From the NCBI GenBank assembly GCA_002429595.1, contig DJAM01000086.1, forward strand, positions 41,915 through 105,914: DNA of 64,000 bases, written 5' to 3'. Below the pieces are notes generated by a model. That model was given only the letters and a program-made list of their open reading frames with translations, did no database searches and had not been told where the DNA came from. The stretch comes from Coxiellaceae bacterium UBA6002 (GTDB lineage: Bacteria; Pseudomonadota; Gammaproteobacteria; UBA6002). Below are positions 17,328-26,751 of the stretch, in pieces; position 1 is the stretch's first letter; each line of letters begins with the position of its first letter. Made by a program: the position numbers and the translations under genes.

Positions 17328-19799
17328 TTACCCCTTGAAATTATCTACATATCCAAAAATGCTACTGGTTAATAAACCACCCGGATCACTTATACCAACA
17401 TTACCCAGGCCTTTAAGTTGGAGTTGTACATAAACATTAGTTTGGTAGGTGGTAAGGTCATTTATATTTTCTGCAGTGAGTATACGACTTGCCACAAACC
17501 TTACAGCCCAACAACAACTATCGTATTGGAAGCCATAGAAGTAAGCTTGGTTATGACCATGGCTTAAATTGTAATTCCAACTCGCTAAAGCTTGCCAGTG
17601 ATCGTTTAATTGCCACGCAGTGGCTAAGCTAATGCGATTTAAATTACCTTTGCTGGTATTTAGCGCGTAAGTCGTGAGTGTATCGCCTTTTCGAACAAAG
17701 TCATATCCTATGTTAAAAATATGTTTGCAGTCGGGATGATAGTGGAAGCGGATCGATGCATTATTTAGTCCTTGATCATAAGGGTTATAGGCGGCGGCTG
17801 CCACGCCATTCCATGCATCATTGAAATTGTAATTCAGCTCTGCAACCAAGGGTGAGAGTGTTTCATTAACATAAAAATCGTTGCGTTGATCCGAGGTTAG
17901 ACTAACTCGTGGTGGTTGTAAATATAGGGTTTGACCGATGCTGGCGCGGAAGCGTTGAAAACCGGTACAACTATTTAAGAATCGAGTTGTTAGGGCAAAC
18001 GAAACTTGATTCGCATCACCTAAGCGGTCATAACCGACAAAACGATTGATTCGAAATAATTGCTCAAAACCAAAAGAAGGCAGCGTGGTGTCAAAGAGTG
18101 GGAAATTATTTTGATTTTGATAGGGTACGTAGAGATAAAAAACCCGGGGCTCGAGGGTCTGAGTATAGTGGGCATATTGTCTTTCAAAATAAATTCCAGT
18201 ATCGATTGAGAAAATCGGTAAGACACGGGATACATGTTCTTGTTGCCAATTATGTAAATCATAAAAAGTAGCATCAAGGAGAAGTTTTGGCGTAAAAAAA
18301 CTATAAGCTGTGATGAAGGGGATGCTCAAACTGGGCTGCAGATGTAAACGTTGTCCTGTTACGGCAATTGGTGTATTGAAAATATTGTTTGGAATCTCGA
18401 AATATTGGTACTCACCATTGATTTGATACGCTAAGCGATTGGGAAATTCAGGGAAGTCACTTCGAAAAAATAATTGAGGCAGTCGAGAATATTGGTTAAG
18501 GATAGGTTGTTGATTGATAGGATGTAAGGTTTGAAACGTTTGTAAACGGCCTAAAAACCGCCAACAATCCGATGCATAATTAACCTCAGCTTGATTAAGA
18601 AGTTGATCTGTACTGCTGTAGAATGGATTATAAGCAAAATTTTGAAGGTAGTAGTCATCTGTCACGTAACTTAAATTAACATTACCCCACCAGTGCTCAT
18701 TCCAAACTGTACTATCGTTGAAAGAAATTAATCCCCGGCTATTGCTTGAATGCGCGATTCGGTCCAGAAACGGTTGCGTAGCTGGATTAACACCATAGAC
18801 TTGAGCGGCTGTTCTTCTAAATTCGGCAAAAACAATATCGTAGGGTAAAAATTCTAGATTAAAGTTACCTGCGCTAGTGCAAGTAATATAGCGAAAATGT
18901 GCCTCCAATTGAGCACCACGACGATAAATAAAATTCGGACTGATCGTCGCATCAAAATTAGGCGCTAAATTGAGATAATATGGAAAATTAATGTGAAAGC
19001 CATTGGTATTAGAATAGCCAGCAGTTGGGAATAAAAAACCAGTTTTTCGTCTTTTATCAATAGGGAACGAAAAATAAGGTATCCATAGCAATGGTAAGTC
19101 ATGCACCAATAAGAAGGTGTGGTATGCTTCACCCCGTCCTTGATCTCTATCAAGATGCAATCGCTTAGCAATCACTTGCCAGGTCGGTCGTATGGGAGGG
19201 CAAGTGGTATAACTCGCGTCAGTGAGCAAAATATCACTATTTGAGCGTCGTATAACGCGCTTAGCCTGTCCCCAGGAATTCAATATCTCTCGTCGAGTGG
19301 GTTTGACCAATCGATAAAGCGCCTCATCCAGTTGCACGTATTTTTCCTGCAAATCCATAAAGACCACATCGGATACTAAATGCTTCCCTGATTCGTAATA
19401 ATGGACATTACCTTGAAGCAGAATCTGGCGAATTTCTTTCGTAGTGGGATCGCGGTACAGAGTCGCCTTGTCAGCGGTCATCTTGCGGCCGGGTTGAGTC
19501 AGTACAACATTACCTTCTATTTGTGAAGTACCTTCGGCTGAATAAGAGAGAGTTCTATCCGCGGTAATCGTGGTTGGTGCTTCATCAAGATCAACGGGGT
19601 TAGCACAACTTAGTACGATCGCGGGCTCTTGATAAACCCCTCCGCAAAGGTTTTGACCGGTTGGCACCCATCCTAAAGTATTGGCGATTTCATGAGGAGG
19701 TAGTGTATTTCGAATCAAACATGGAAATGCCAATGCAGGTAGACAAAAACTACTGCCGAGTAAAACAAACAGCTTTTTAAGGGAATTATATTTCGTCAC
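17328..19799 (-). CDS. lptD: LPS-assembly outer-membrane protein LptD
   Basis: Beta-barrel that inserts LPS in the outer leaflet. N-terminal signal peptide ends near LPALA. The periplasmic OstA domain covers about residues 75-190 (SYSAEGTSQIEGNVVLTQPG, then YTTCPPIRPTW), followed by a roughly 600-residue barrel. Disulphide cysteines are conserved: N-terminal cysteines, the TTCPP cysteine, and the adjacent pair in DSCCWAVRF, matching the E. coli 31/173/724/725 pattern. Start is GTG at 19799, directly abutting a foldback element that begins 3 nt upstream; no good Shine-Dalgarno is visible. Divergent from amgK-murU, as in pseudomonads. Confidence 0.94.
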   Translation of the reverse strand: MTKYNSLKKLFVLLGSSFCLPALAFPCLIRNTLPPHEIANTLGWVPTGQNLCGGVYQEPAIVLSCANPVDLDEAPTTITADRTLSYSAEGTSQIEGNVVLTQPGRKMTADKATLYRDPTTKEIRQILLQGNVHYYESGKHLVSDVVFMDLQEKYVQLDEALYRLVKPTRREILNSWGQAKRVIRRSNSDILLTDASYTTCPPIRPTWQVIAKRLHLDRDQGRGEAYHTFLLVHDLPLLWIPYFSFPIDKRRKTGFLFPTAGYSNTNGFHINFPYYLNLAPNFDATISPNFIYRRGAQLEAHFRYITCTSAGNFNLEFLPYDIVFAEFRRTAAQVYGVNPATQPFLDRIAHSSNSRGLISFNDSTVWNEHWWGNVNLSYVTDDYYLQNFAYNPFYSSTDQLLNQAEVNYASDCWRFLGRLQTFQTLHPINQQPILNQYSRLPQLFFRSDFPEFPNRLAYQINGEYQYFEIPNNIFNTPIAVTGQRLHLQPSLSIPFITAYSFFTPKLLLDATFYDLHNWQQEHVSRVLPIFSIDTGIYFERQYAHYTQTLEPRVFYLYVPYQNQNNFPLFDTTLPSFGFEQLFRINRFVGYDRLGDANQVSFALTTRFLNSCTGFQRFRASIGQTLYLQPPRVSLTSDQRNDFYVNETLSPLVAELNYNFNDAWNGVAAAAYNPYDQGLNNASIRFHYHPDCKHIFNIGYDFVRKGDTLTTYALNTSKGNLNRISLATAWQLNDHWQALASWNYNLSHGHNQAYFYGFQYDSCCWAVRFVASRILTAENINDLTTYQTNVYVQLQLKGLGNVGISDPGGLLTSSIFGYVDNFKG

Positions 19800-19801
19800 T
19801 G

Positions 19802-19983
19802 TATACCCGTAGGGGATGATTTCTAGGTGTTAGGAAGGACATCTTACTTCGACCTTGGCTTTTTTTCATCACAAAAAATGCTCGAAAGACAGTGAGTATT
19901 CCTGTGCTTTTTTGTGATGAAAAAAAACCAATCTCTCGCATGCTGTCCTTCCTAACACCTAGAAATCATCCCCTACGGGTATA
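19802..19983 (+). repeat. ~180-nt foldback element, copy 1
   Basis: Outer arms 19802-19841 and 19944-19983 are perfect 40-nt inverse complements beginning TATACCCGTAGGGG. An internal loop follows (left CTTACTTCGA, right side inverse TGCGAGAG), then a second stem (TTTTTTTCATCACAAAAAA and its complement) and an apical loop CTCGAAA-N9-TATTCCTG. Loops match the element at 35862-36041 in inverse orientation while stems do not. It fills the lptD-amgK divergent spacer, whose remaining 120 bases hold a CAGTA triplet repeat near 20075 and no other feature I can support. Strand is set by the loop consensus. Confidence 0.85.
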
Positions 19984-20105
19984 TTGTTCTTTATATCCGT
20001 GTGATGGCCTCAAATGGTACTCACTTAAAAGATATTTGGCTACACACCGATTCAAATCAACGAAAAAAAACAGTACAGTACAGTAAAACAAAAAGGCGAA
20101 AGACG

Positions 20106-21140
20106 ATGAACTTAGCGCAAAGAACAACAAATCTAACAGCGTGGGTTAACAAATTTATCCAAGTTAAAGATTTGTCCCCTATTCCCGGCGATGCGAGTGC
20201 TCGACGGTATTTTAGGGTTACCACGAATGAAACCTCATTAATTGCAGTTGATGCTCCACCTCAAACAGAAAAAAATCCAGCCTTTGTGGCTGTCGCCAAA
20301 TCTATGGCGGCACAAGGTTTGCGAGTGCCAGACGTCATACAAGTCGATTACGAGCAAGGTTTTTTGCTGCTTAGCGACTTAGGAAATACTCAGCTTTTAT
20401 CGGTACTGAACGAACGCAACGTCGAGCAACATTATGATCAGGCTTTCCAAGATCTCATTAAATTACAAACATGTAGTCTGGATCAGGATTATCAATTACC
20501 TCATTTTGACGCTTCATTTATTTTAGAAGAATTAAATCGTTTTCAGGATTGGTATCTAGATCGTCACTTAAATCTGACGTTATCTTCAAAAGAACAACTA
20601 TTGTTACAAGAAACCTATCAATTCTTAATCGATCAAGCGGTAGCACAACCACAAGTATTTGTTCATAAAGATTACCACTCGCGTAATTTAATGTTGCAAG
20701 CGGATGGCCAATTAGGAATATTGGATTTCCAAGATGCAGTGCTAGGACCGCTTAGCTATGATCTTACTTCTTTGCTTCGAGATTCTTATGTTCAGTGGCC
20801 CTGCGAGCAAGTTTATCGATGGGTTGCAGAGTTTTGGCAACTGTTGCCAAACCAACACCGACAAAGCCAGTCATATGAACAATTCCAACATCAATTTGAC
20901 TGGATAGGTTTGCAACGTCATATTAAGAACTTAGGTATTTTTGCTCGCTTATTTCGTCGAGATAACAAAGATAATTATTTAAAAGATATTCCAACCTTAC
21001 TTGATTACGTTTTAAAAGTTAGCGATCGATATCCCGAACTTCGGGCTTTTAATAATTTTCTAACTACAAGAGTATTGCCACATGAGAGCCATGATATTAG
21101 CGGCCGGGCGAGGAACGCGATTGCGTCCGTTGACGGATGA
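20106..21140 (+). CDS. amgK: N-acetylmuramate/N-acetylglucosamine kinase AmgK
   Basis: Anomeric sugar kinase of the MurU peptidoglycan-recycling route, which bypasses de novo UDP-MurNAc synthesis and confers intrinsic fosfomycin tolerance in pseudomonads. Aminoglycoside-phosphotransferase fold: PIPGDASARRYFRV at the N-terminus, catalytic HKDYHSRNLM and metal-binding LGILDFQDAVLGP. 344 residues from the ATG at 20106; the open frame extends upstream without good support. It overlaps murU by 59 nt. Position next to lptD-surA is conserved in Pseudomonas, supporting the assignment. Confidence 0.9.
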   Translation: MNLAQRTTNLTAWVNKFIQVKDLSPIPGDASARRYFRVTTNETSLIAVDAPPQTEKNPAFVAVAKSMAAQGLRVPDVIQVDYEQGFLLLSDLGNTQLLSVLNERNVEQHYDQAFQDLIKLQTCSLDQDYQLPHFDASFILEELNRFQDWYLDRHLNLTLSSKEQLLLQETYQFLIDQAVAQPQVFVHKDYHSRNLMLQADGQLGILDFQDAVLGPLSYDLTSLLRDSYVQWPCEQVYRWVAEFWQLLPNQHRQSQSYEQFQHQFDWIGLQRHIKNLGIFARLFRRDNKDNYLKDIPTLLDYVLKVSDRYPELRAFNNFLTTRVLPHESHDISGRARNAIASVDG

Positions 21141-21753
21141 CACACCTAAACCACTGCTTAAAGTAGGAGAATTCTCGTTAATTGAGCATCTCATACTGAA
21201 TCTAAAAAAACACGGCTTCACTGAAATCGTCGTTAACGTCGCTTATTTGCGCGATAAAATCATCAGCGCGATAGGAAATGGCGATAAATATGGCGTTGCA
21301 ATCAGCTATTCGTATGAAGAAGCCGATGGCTTAGAGACTGGCGGCGGAATCGTCAATGCCATGCCCATACTAGGCTCAAAACCATTCCTAGTCGTCAGCG
21401 GTGACATTTGGACTCAATATCCTTTTAGTAATTTGAAGTCCAAAAAGCTCGAAGCATTGGCTCATTTAGTACTTGTGGATAATTTTAAAGAACGCCAAGC
21501 GGGAGATTTTTATTTGCTAAATGGTCGACTACATGGTGATACAGGAACTCGACTGACTTTTGGGAATATCGGCGTCTATCATCCAGATTTTTTTGCAGAC
21601 TGTGTGCCCGGCTTTTTTAAATTGGGACCTCTGCTAGAAAAAGCAGCTCATAGCAATCAAATTACTGCTGAACATTTTCAAGGCGAATGGGAAAATATTG
21701 GAACGCCTGAAGCGCTAACGGCACTTCGAAAACGAATTGCTGCTACTGTATAA
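21082..21753 (+). CDS. murU: N-acetylmuramate 1-phosphate uridylyltransferase MurU
   Basis: Nucleotidyltransferase producing UDP-MurNAc from MurNAc-1-phosphate. The signature MILAAGRGTRLRPLTDDTPK at residues 4-23 carries the nucleotide-binding G-x-G-T-R and catalytic K. Further family motifs are DGLETGGGIVNA, FLVVSGDIW and ENIGTPEAL. 223 residues, matching Pseudomonas MurU. The ATG at 21082 lies inside the amgK 3' end; a second ATG at 21091 is equally plausible. Confidence 0.93.
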   Translation: MRAMILAAGRGTRLRPLTDDTPKPLLKVGEFSLIEHLILNLKKHGFTEIVVNVAYLRDKIISAIGNGDKYGVAISYSYEEADGLETGGGIVNAMPILGSKPFLVVSGDIWTQYPFSNLKSKKLEALAHLVLVDNFKERQAGDFYLLNGRLHGDTGTRLTFGNIGVYHPDFFADCVPGFFKLGPLLEKAAHSNQITAEHFQGEWENIGTPEALTALRKRIAATV

Positions 21754-22408
21754 TGTTTTGAATCCAGCGACTAATATCCTCAATTTCCTCAGCACAAACA
21801 CTGTGACCCATTGGGTATTCTTTCCATGTGGTAGGGTAGTCAAGCTTTGTTAAAAGCTCGTAGCTGATTTTACCGAATTGATAAGGAACAATATTATCTT
21901 GTGTGCCATGGGCTAAGAAAAGAGGAAGTTTTGAATTCTCACTGTGTTTTTCAGCCGAAATAAAGTCTGCTAAGGGGACGTAAGTGGATAGACCGATCGA
22001 GCCGGCCAATTTTTGCGGGTATCGAAGGGCTAAATGAAGTGCTAATGCACCGCCCTGAGAAAATCCACCAACGATAATCCTTTCGCTTGCAATGCCGCTT
22101 TGAATTGTTTTATCAATCAATTGATTGACTAATTGCTCTGCTCTGCGAATGCCTGCTTCATCCTGATTAGCATTTCGATCAAGTCCCAAAATATCAAACC
22201 AAGCCCGCATCGGAAAACCACCATTAATACTCACTGGTTGTACCGGGGCATGAGGAAATAAAAACTTAACGCGAAGTTTTTCTGGAAGTCGCAATTCTGA
22301 CACTAGGCTCTCGAAATTGTGCCCGTCGGCGCCTAGACCGTGTAACCAGATAATGCTAGAATCTGGGGCATTACTGGTGCTCACTTCAACAAATTCTAAT
22401 GCTTGCAT
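21743..22408 (-). CDS. Alpha/beta-hydrolase, carboxylesterase/phospholipase family
   Basis: Cytosolic esterase of the EstB/YpfH type, 221 residues from the ATG at 22408. Seen: IIWLHGLGADGHNFE oxyanion region, nucleophile GGFSQGGALALH, Asp in LAHGTQDNIVP and His in YPMGHSVCAEE, a complete Ser-Asp-His triad. Substrate not predictable. Convergent with murU, overlapping its end by 11 nt. Confidence 0.9.
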   Translation of the reverse strand: MQALEFVEVSTSNAPDSSIIWLHGLGADGHNFESLVSELRLPEKLRVKFLFPHAPVQPVSINGGFPMRAWFDILGLDRNANQDEAGIRRAEQLVNQLIDKTIQSGIASERIIVGGFSQGGALALHLALRYPQKLAGSIGLSTYVPLADFISAEKHSENSKLPLFLAHGTQDNIVPYQFGKISYELLTKLDYPTTWKEYPMGHSVCAEEIEDISRWIQNIIQ

Positions 22409-22499
22409 GTCGTTTCCAGGCAATTAAGATTATGTTAATACAATTTTGTTATCATCATAACAGGACTATTATAAGTCTCAAAATTTAACAATAGTTAAC

Positions 22500-22521
22500 T
22501 ACCCTCTCCCGCGAGCGGGAA
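22500..22521. repeat. REP-like palindrome, short copy
   Basis: CCCTCTCCCGCGAGCGGGA is a partial copy of the palindrome at 15539. It lies in the spacer between the divergent esterase and protease genes; the surrounding bases are AT-rich and hold no clear promoter. Confidence 0.7.
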
Positions 22522-22574
22522 AAAATTGTATTTTATTATGTAAAATTTTTGGGTAGAGTGCGGAGTTTTAGACA

Positions 22575-23858
22575 ATGGCCCTAACTAACTTACAAAAGCT
22601 ATACAATGAAAGCATCCTGATGGGGATTCTCGATCAGGAATTTAAAGCTGTTGCCAACAAGCAAGACTTGCTCAACAAAATACTTTCTTTGTTTGATAAC
22701 TACAATATTGATCTTGCTTACTACACGGGCTTAACAAGAACAAAAATAGTTTCGGCATTAAAACAATGCTTAAAAAATAATATATTCCAAGCTGATATAG
22801 CAGAACGATTTATCAAACAAGCCGCTGCCGAAATTGCCCGAATCAATGCTGAGGAATTAGCCGCATTTAAGTCCCAAGCCCCCGAGTTTAATATAGTTTC
22901 ACAACTCAAAACTAAGGGCTACTTTGAGTGGAATAAACATTTATTCACTAAGCCTGATATTGATCATTACTTAGAAGGTCAGCTTCAAAAGCTGCCCCAC
23001 ATCATGTTATACGGCTCTATATCTATTGATAACCCAGGTAATGTCGGTAACCTAGGTTTCGATGCCATGTCAGTTATTGAAGAAGCGTTTCGTTTGAGTA
23101 AAGACTCTAACAAAACATTACTCATCCCAGCCAATATTAGTAACTCACACTGGATATTATTAGTTAAAAAACCCAATAGTGATGTCATTGAGTCTTGGAA
23201 CTCGCTTAGAGAACCTACTGAGCCAGATCATAAAGCACAGGTGCTAGCAATGAATGCCGCTATCGAAAGAGCCGCGTCAACTGGTTTGGAAAAAAATATC
23301 AAATTGAAGGCTCATTACACAGGTACACAAACGGATAATACTTCTTGTGGTGCACATGTGTGTCAGCTGGCTATTCAAGTCGCTGGTGTTCACAATGAAT
23401 TAGCTGCAATACCGCCAAACAACCCCAGTAAAATGGTTTTCCATATCGTTAAGACTTTGACAGCTCAAGATCCAGAGCTTAGAAAATCTGAACTTAGCGT
23501 TATTAATGACCAGCATGCTTCAAGGGTTTATGTGGCAGAGCGAGCCGAGGACAAATTAAAACCAATGATTGCTAGTCAGAAAAAATCTCAAAAGCGCTCT
23601 GATGAATTTTTGGCTATTGCTCTACAAGATGTCTACATCGAAACGCCTGATGTTACAGATGCGCAGGCCATGGCAAAAGCGAAGCACTTCATTGAGACGA
23701 CAGGCAGTTATAGAGAATTAGCCCAAACCAAAACAAAAATTGTTGCTTGGATGGAGCAAAATTCTGCCAAACTACCCTCTTTCTTTGCCGCGGCGTGTAA
23801 AGTAGAAGCTAAGCGAGACGATCAAAAGGATCAACCCTTACCAACAGTTTCTGTTTAA
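22575..23858 (+). CDS. CE-clan (Ulp1/C48-like) cysteine protease, candidate effector
   Basis: 427 residues without signal peptide. The catalytic core is readable: SHW with H192, ESWNS with N209 exactly 17 residues later, and QTDNTSCGAHVC with oxyanion Q252 and nucleophile C258. Spacing H+17 and Q+6=C equals that of SENP/Ulp1 proteases (their QMNGSDCG motif); the usual Asp is Asn here. N-terminal helical region about 1-110, protease domain about 115-290, helical C-terminal tail 290-427 ending QPLPTVSV. In pathogens this clan acts as deubiquitinase, deSUMOylase, deneddylase or acetyltransferase. GGAG lies 11 nt before the ATG. Role as an injected host-targeting enzyme is inference. Confidence 0.8.
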   Translation: MALTNLQKLYNESILMGILDQEFKAVANKQDLLNKILSLFDNYNIDLAYYTGLTRTKIVSALKQCLKNNIFQADIAERFIKQAAAEIARINAEELAAFKSQAPEFNIVSQLKTKGYFEWNKHLFTKPDIDHYLEGQLQKLPHIMLYGSISIDNPGNVGNLGFDAMSVIEEAFRLSKDSNKTLLIPANISNSHWILLVKKPNSDVIESWNSLREPTEPDHKAQVLAMNAAIERAASTGLEKNIKLKAHYTGTQTDNTSCGAHVCQLAIQVAGVHNELAAIPPNNPSKMVFHIVKTLTAQDPELRKSELSVINDQHASRVYVAERAEDKLKPMIASQKKSQKRSDEFLAIALQDVYIETPDVTDAQAMAKAKHFIETTGSYRELAQTKTKIVAWMEQNSAKLPSFFAAACKVEAKRDDQKDQPLPTVSV

Positions 23859-23893
23859 GCAAAGCAGATTATTTCACTATCAAGGAATTCAGC

Positions 23894-24007
23894 GTGAAGC
23901 TAATGACAATGGCAATTCTTCTTTCTCTTTCTTCTTTAGTTTGCGGCTGTGGTCAAACAGGGCCTCTTTATTTACCTCCTGGGTGTTGTACACCTCCGGC
24001 TCACTAA
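23894..24007 (+). CDS. lptM: Small LptM (YifL)-type lipoprotein
   Basis: 37-residue lipoprotein. GTG start preceded by AAGGA at 23883. Hydrophobic signal (AILLSLSSLVCGC) with lipidated Cys19, then GQTGPLYLPPG, matching the conserved LptM core CGLKGPLYFPP. In E. coli LptM binds the LptD-LptE translocon and promotes native disulphide formation in LptD. It lies immediately upstream of lysA, as in Pseudomonas and E. coli relatives. Extra cysteines (17, 31, 32) are unusual. Confidence 0.85.
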   Translation: MKLMTMAILLSLSSLVCGCGQTGPLYLPPGCCTPPAH

Positions 24008-24037
24008 TCTTTTTATCGATAATTAACGAGAATCCGT

Positions 24038-25294
24038 ATGGACCATTTTAATTACCGCGGAACGGCTTTGTATGCTGAAGATGTTCCGATTACCTCGATA
24101 GTCGCTAAATGGGGCTCACCTTGCTATGTGTATTCTAGAGCGACTTTAGAGAGACATTTCAAGGTATTTGATGAAGCATTTGCCAATCGGCCACATCGAA
24201 TTTGCTATGCGGTAAAAGCAAATTCTAACATTGCGCTCCTTAGCATTCTTGCAAAGCTTGGAGCTGGCTTTGATATTGTTTCGCAAGGTGAATTAGAAAG
24301 GGTGCTGCTCGCGGGTGGTAAACCAAGTGATATTGTATTTTCCGGCGTTGGCAAATTACTGCCAGAACTTGAACGAGCTTTGGAGGTTGAAGTTGGCTGT
24401 TTTAATTTGGAGTCGCCCAGCGAGTTAACGCGAGTTAATGAGGTTGCTAAGCGCTTAAATAAGATTGCACCCATTTCATTTCGTGTTAATCCAGATATCA
24501 ATGTAGAAACCCATCCCTATATTGCTACCGGGCTTAAAGAAAATAAATTCGGCATTGAATATGATCAAGCATTGCCTTTGCTCGCCGAGGCGCGAAAACT
24601 ATCAAATGTAAAAATTATTGGAATTGGTTATCACATTGGATCGCAGTTGCTGCGCCTCCAGCCGTTCCTTGAAGCGTTTGATCGGATTAGCAACTTAATT
24701 GATCAATGTCAGAAAGAAGGCATTATACTGAATCATGTAGACATAGGGGGTGGCTTAGGTGTGAGATATCAAGATGAAAATCCACCCAGTCCAGAAGAGT
24801 ATATTGCAGAGATTTTAAAAAGAGATCGACATCCGGAATTAGAACTAATAATGGAGCCAGGTCGTGCTATTGCAGCCAATGCAGGCATTTTGGTAACTAA
24901 AGTGGAATATCTAAAAAAAACCTCACACAAAAATTTTGCCGTGGTTGATGCTGCAATGAATGATTTACTGCGGCCTTCCCTGTATGCAGCGTATCAAGAA
25001 ATCATCAGCGTCATCAATCATGACTCAGATTATCAAACTTGGGATATTGTCGGGCCTGTTTGCGAAACTGGAGATTTTTTAGGCAAAGATCGAAGGCTTT
25101 CTCTCAAAGAGCAAGACCTCTTAGCGGTTCGAACGGCAGGGGCTTATGGATTTACCATGAGCTCTAACTATAATTCTCGTCCTAAAATTCCAGAAGTGTT
25201 GGTGGATAAGGATAAAATGTTCTTGATTCGTAAAAGAGAGACTTATTCTGATTTAACTCTTCATGAAAATTTGCTGCCACAAGGAGCGCTATAG
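24038..25294 (+). CDS. lysA: Diaminopimelate decarboxylase
   Basis: Last step of lysine synthesis: meso-DAP to lysine. PLP fold type III. Seen: PLP lysine in CYAVKANSN (K60), GFDIVSQGELERVL, HIGSQL, HVDIGGGLGVRY, MEPGRAIAANAG and the catalytic VGPVCETGDFLG motif. 418 residues, normal. One base precedes dapF (TAG then ATG), so the two are translationally coupled. Confidence 0.97.
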   Translation: MDHFNYRGTALYAEDVPITSIVAKWGSPCYVYSRATLERHFKVFDEAFANRPHRICYAVKANSNIALLSILAKLGAGFDIVSQGELERVLLAGGKPSDIVFSGVGKLLPELERALEVEVGCFNLESPSELTRVNEVAKRLNKIAPISFRVNPDINVETHPYIATGLKENKFGIEYDQALPLLAEARKLSNVKIIGIGYHIGSQLLRLQPFLEAFDRISNLIDQCQKEGIILNHVDIGGGLGVRYQDENPPSPEEYIAEILKRDRHPELELIMEPGRAIAANAGILVTKVEYLKKTSHKNFAVVDAAMNDLLRPSLYAAYQEIISVINHDSDYQTWDIVGPVCETGDFLGKDRRLSLKEQDLLAVRTAGAYGFTMSSNYNSRPKIPEVLVDKDKMFLIRKRETYSDLTLHENLLPQGAL

Positions 25295-26128
25295 ATGCAT
25301 TTCCGATTTACCAAAATGCATGGCTTGGGTAATGATTTTGTATTAGTCGATGCCACCCAAAAGGCCATATCTTTTACATCGTCACAGATTCAGCAACTTT
25401 CAGACCGTAAAACAGGCATAGGTTTCGATCAATTATTGGTTATTGAATCGTCGAAAAATATGGCTCACGATTTCGTTTACCGCATCTACAATGCTGACGG
25501 TAGTCAGGTTGAAATGTGTGGCAACGGTGCAAGATGCGTTGGACGTTATATTTTTGATCAGAAGCTCACCCCAAAGGCTAGAATAATTTTGAAAACACTT
25601 GCTGGACCGTTAGAAGTAAAGCAAGAGGAAAATGGTCAGATTACTGTGGATATGGGCAAACCTACTTTTGTGCCCGAAAAAATCCCTTTTTGTACGGAGA
25701 ATGAAGCACCTGAATATCATTTATCAGTAGCTGGCCGTGACATAGTATTGGGTGCGGTTTCTGTCGGTAACCCCCACGCCATTATTAGAGTAGACGATGT
25801 TACCACTGCCCCCGTCGATGAGATTGGGGAAGCACTGCAGCGACATCCAGCATTCCCAAAACAGGTGAATGTCAGCTTTTTACAAATTCTAAGCCGAAAT
25901 GCCGTTAATTTACGGGTGTTTGAACGAGGTGTGGGTGAAACCAGGGCTTGTGGTTCTGGTGCTTGTGCCACTGTAGCGGTTGGCCGAAAATGGGACCTAC
26001 TTGATGGAAATGTCGAAGTGAACCTTCCCGGAGGGAAAGTTGAGGTTTTGTGTCCCAAAGTAAGTGGTCATGTCTACCTGACAGGGTCTGCAGAGTATGT
26101 GTTCCAGGGTGAACTTAAGATGATTTAG
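25295..26128 (+). CDS. dapF: Diaminopimelate epimerase
   Basis: Converts LL-DAP to meso-DAP for lysine and peptidoglycan. Both catalytic cysteines are visible: EMCGNGARCVGRY and RACGSGACATVAV. N-terminal FTKMHGLGNDFVLVD is the family start. 277 residues. Adjoins lysA directly; xerC/yigA-type genes that follow in E. coli are absent. Confidence 0.97.
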   Translation: MHFRFTKMHGLGNDFVLVDATQKAISFTSSQIQQLSDRKTGIGFDQLLVIESSKNMAHDFVYRIYNADGSQVEMCGNGARCVGRYIFDQKLTPKARIILKTLAGPLEVKQEENGQITVDMGKPTFVPEKIPFCTENEAPEYHLSVAGRDIVLGAVSVGNPHAIIRVDDVTTAPVDEIGEALQRHPAFPKQVNVSFLQILSRNAVNLRVFERGVGETRACGSGACATVAVGRKWDLLDGNVEVNLPGGKVEVLCPKVSGHVYLTGSAEYVFQGELKMI

Positions 26129-26192
26129 ATTGCGACTTAAAACAGTTTTTGGTAAAAACGACAATTCTTTAAAAAGGATTTTTTTTATCCGC

Positions 26193-26198
26193 TATAAT
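26193..26198 (+). promoter_or_regulatory. Likely -10 box of dksA
   Basis: Perfect TATAAT, 41 nt before the dksA start, in an AT-rich spacer. No convincing -35 hexamer at 16-18 nt spacing, so this is a -10 call only. Confidence 0.4.
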
Positions 26199-26238
26199 TA
26201 ATAACTATTATTATTTATGCCTGAGCTGGAGGACAATG

Positions 26239-26685
26239 ATGGCGACCACAAAGAAGACGAGTAGTACCTTAGGCCCCATTGGTTTTGAGCCCTATAAAAT
26301 CAAAAAGGGCGAAAAATATATGAATGAAGCCCAGCTTGATCATTTCCGTAATATTTTACGTTTGCTCAAACAGCAATTGATGGAAGAAGTAGATCACACT
26401 GTTCATCATATGAGAGAAGAGGCTGCGATTTATTCAGACCCAATTGATCGTGCTGCGTTGGAAGAAGAGTTTACTCTGGAGCTGCGTAACCGTAATCGTG
26501 AAGGTAAATTGATCAAAAAGATTGAATACAGCCTTGAACGTATTGATCGGGGTGATTATGGCTATTGTGAAAGTTGTGGCGCAGAGATTGGTATTCGACG
26601 CCTTGAAGCCAGACCGACCGCTGAGCTTTGTATTGACTGCAAAACCTTTGATGAAATCCGCGAAAAACAAACTAGTGGTTCCTAA
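26239..26685 (+). CDS. dksA: RNA polymerase-binding transcription factor DksA
   Basis: Secondary-channel factor that works with ppGpp in the stringent response. Coiled coil with tip DPIDRA (the D-x-x-D-x-A functional motif), then a C4 zinc finger CESCGAEIGIRRLEARP...CIDC. 148 residues from the second of two adjacent ATGs; GGAGG at 26228 spaces better to it. It has its own -10 box, so it is probably an independent unit after dapF. Confidence 0.95.
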   Translation: MATTKKTSSTLGPIGFEPYKIKKGEKYMNEAQLDHFRNILRLLKQQLMEEVDHTVHHMREEAAIYSDPIDRAALEEEFTLELRNRNREGKLIKKIEYSLERIDRGDYGYCESCGAEIGIRRLEARPTAELCIDCKTFDEIREKQTSGS

Positions 26686-26751
26686 GACAATTTGTTAAAG
26701 TAGCCCTACGTCCTAACGGACGGTTCCCAAGGATTAATGAAAGGAGCTCAT

